Source: Pseudolysobacter sp. (GTDB lineage: Bacteria; Pseudomonadota; Gammaproteobacteria; Xanthomonadales; Rhodanobacteraceae). From it: a stretch of DNA of 5,619 bases. A program made the translations under genes and the position numbers. Shown here piece by piece: positions 5,601-5,619 of this stretch (within the stretch, counting starts at the first letter, position 1; each line of letters begins with the position of its first letter). The notes under the pieces are model-generated. The model did no database searches and had not been told where the DNA came from. It was given only the letters and a program-made list of their open reading frames with translations. Location of the stretch: positions 1 to 5,619 of the forward strand of contig JANXUW010000624.1 in the NCBI GenBank assembly GCA_025351985.1, given 5' to 3'.

Positions 5601-5619
5601 ATGGTAAAGAATCAAGTGC
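5601..5619 (+). CDS. Start of a divergent gene cut by the window end, possibly CsbD-like
   Basis: GGAGGA (5589-5594) lies six bases before ATG 5601, which opens the frame MVKNQV before the window ends. The site quality and the 102-bp divergent spacing from the glycine-zipper gene suggest a real start. CsbD-family stress proteins often begin with a similar short polar N-terminus ending in QV, but six residues cannot prove a family. Confidence 0.4.

Noticed and set aside
1..5619. CRISPR arrays, tRNA or rRNA genes, riboswitches
   Set aside because: No regularly spaced direct repeats, cloverleaf-like sequences or known leader structures were seen on reading both strands.

Overview
The window is moderately GC-rich, tightly packed proteobacterial DNA, most likely gamma- or betaproteobacterial. 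The basis is compact gene spacing, AGGA-type ribosome binding sites, and a glycine-zipper stress protein and IS3-type relic of kinds familiar from those groups. Taxonomy cannot be fixed from this sequence.

Bases 1-4424 hold five adjacent genes that look like a small specialised-metabolism locus. In order they are: (1) the 3' part of a class I SAM methyltransferase with an NPPY motif, plus strand; (2) a heme-oxygenase-like diiron oxygenase (HDO), plus strand, 13 bp after it; (3) a full-length PurD-like ATP-grasp ligase on the minus strand, converging on the oxygenase with an 8-bp gap; (4) an ArgZ/DDAH-type arginine amidinohydrolase, plus strand, divergent from the ligase; (5) a hemerythrin-like HHE protein that overlaps the end of gene 4 by an ATGA. 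Taken together these are an arginine guanidine hydrolase, a putative N- or C-oxygenase, an acyl-phosphate-forming ligase, a methyltransferase and a second non-heme iron protein. I infer a pathway that builds a small oxidised, amino-acid-derived metabolite, with arginine or ornithine as a plausible precursor. I cannot name the product.

Bases 4425-4964 contain no intact gene. They hold a decayed IS3-family orfA (about 4535-4835) with three in-frame stops, a few codons of the start of orfB, about 100 bp of unrecognised sequence, and a perfect 12-bp hairpin (4931-4958) just past the end of the next gene.

Bases 4965-5498 (minus) encode a 177-residue glycine-zipper general-stress-type protein with a strong Shine-Dalgarno site. 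Divergent from it, at 5601, a well-placed ribosome binding site and ATG start a plus-strand gene cut by the window end. Its six visible residues would suit a CsbD-like stress protein, but that is only a guess. This right-hand part looks like ordinary core stress genes, separated from the left-hand locus by the IS relic, so the relic may mark one edge of an accessory region.
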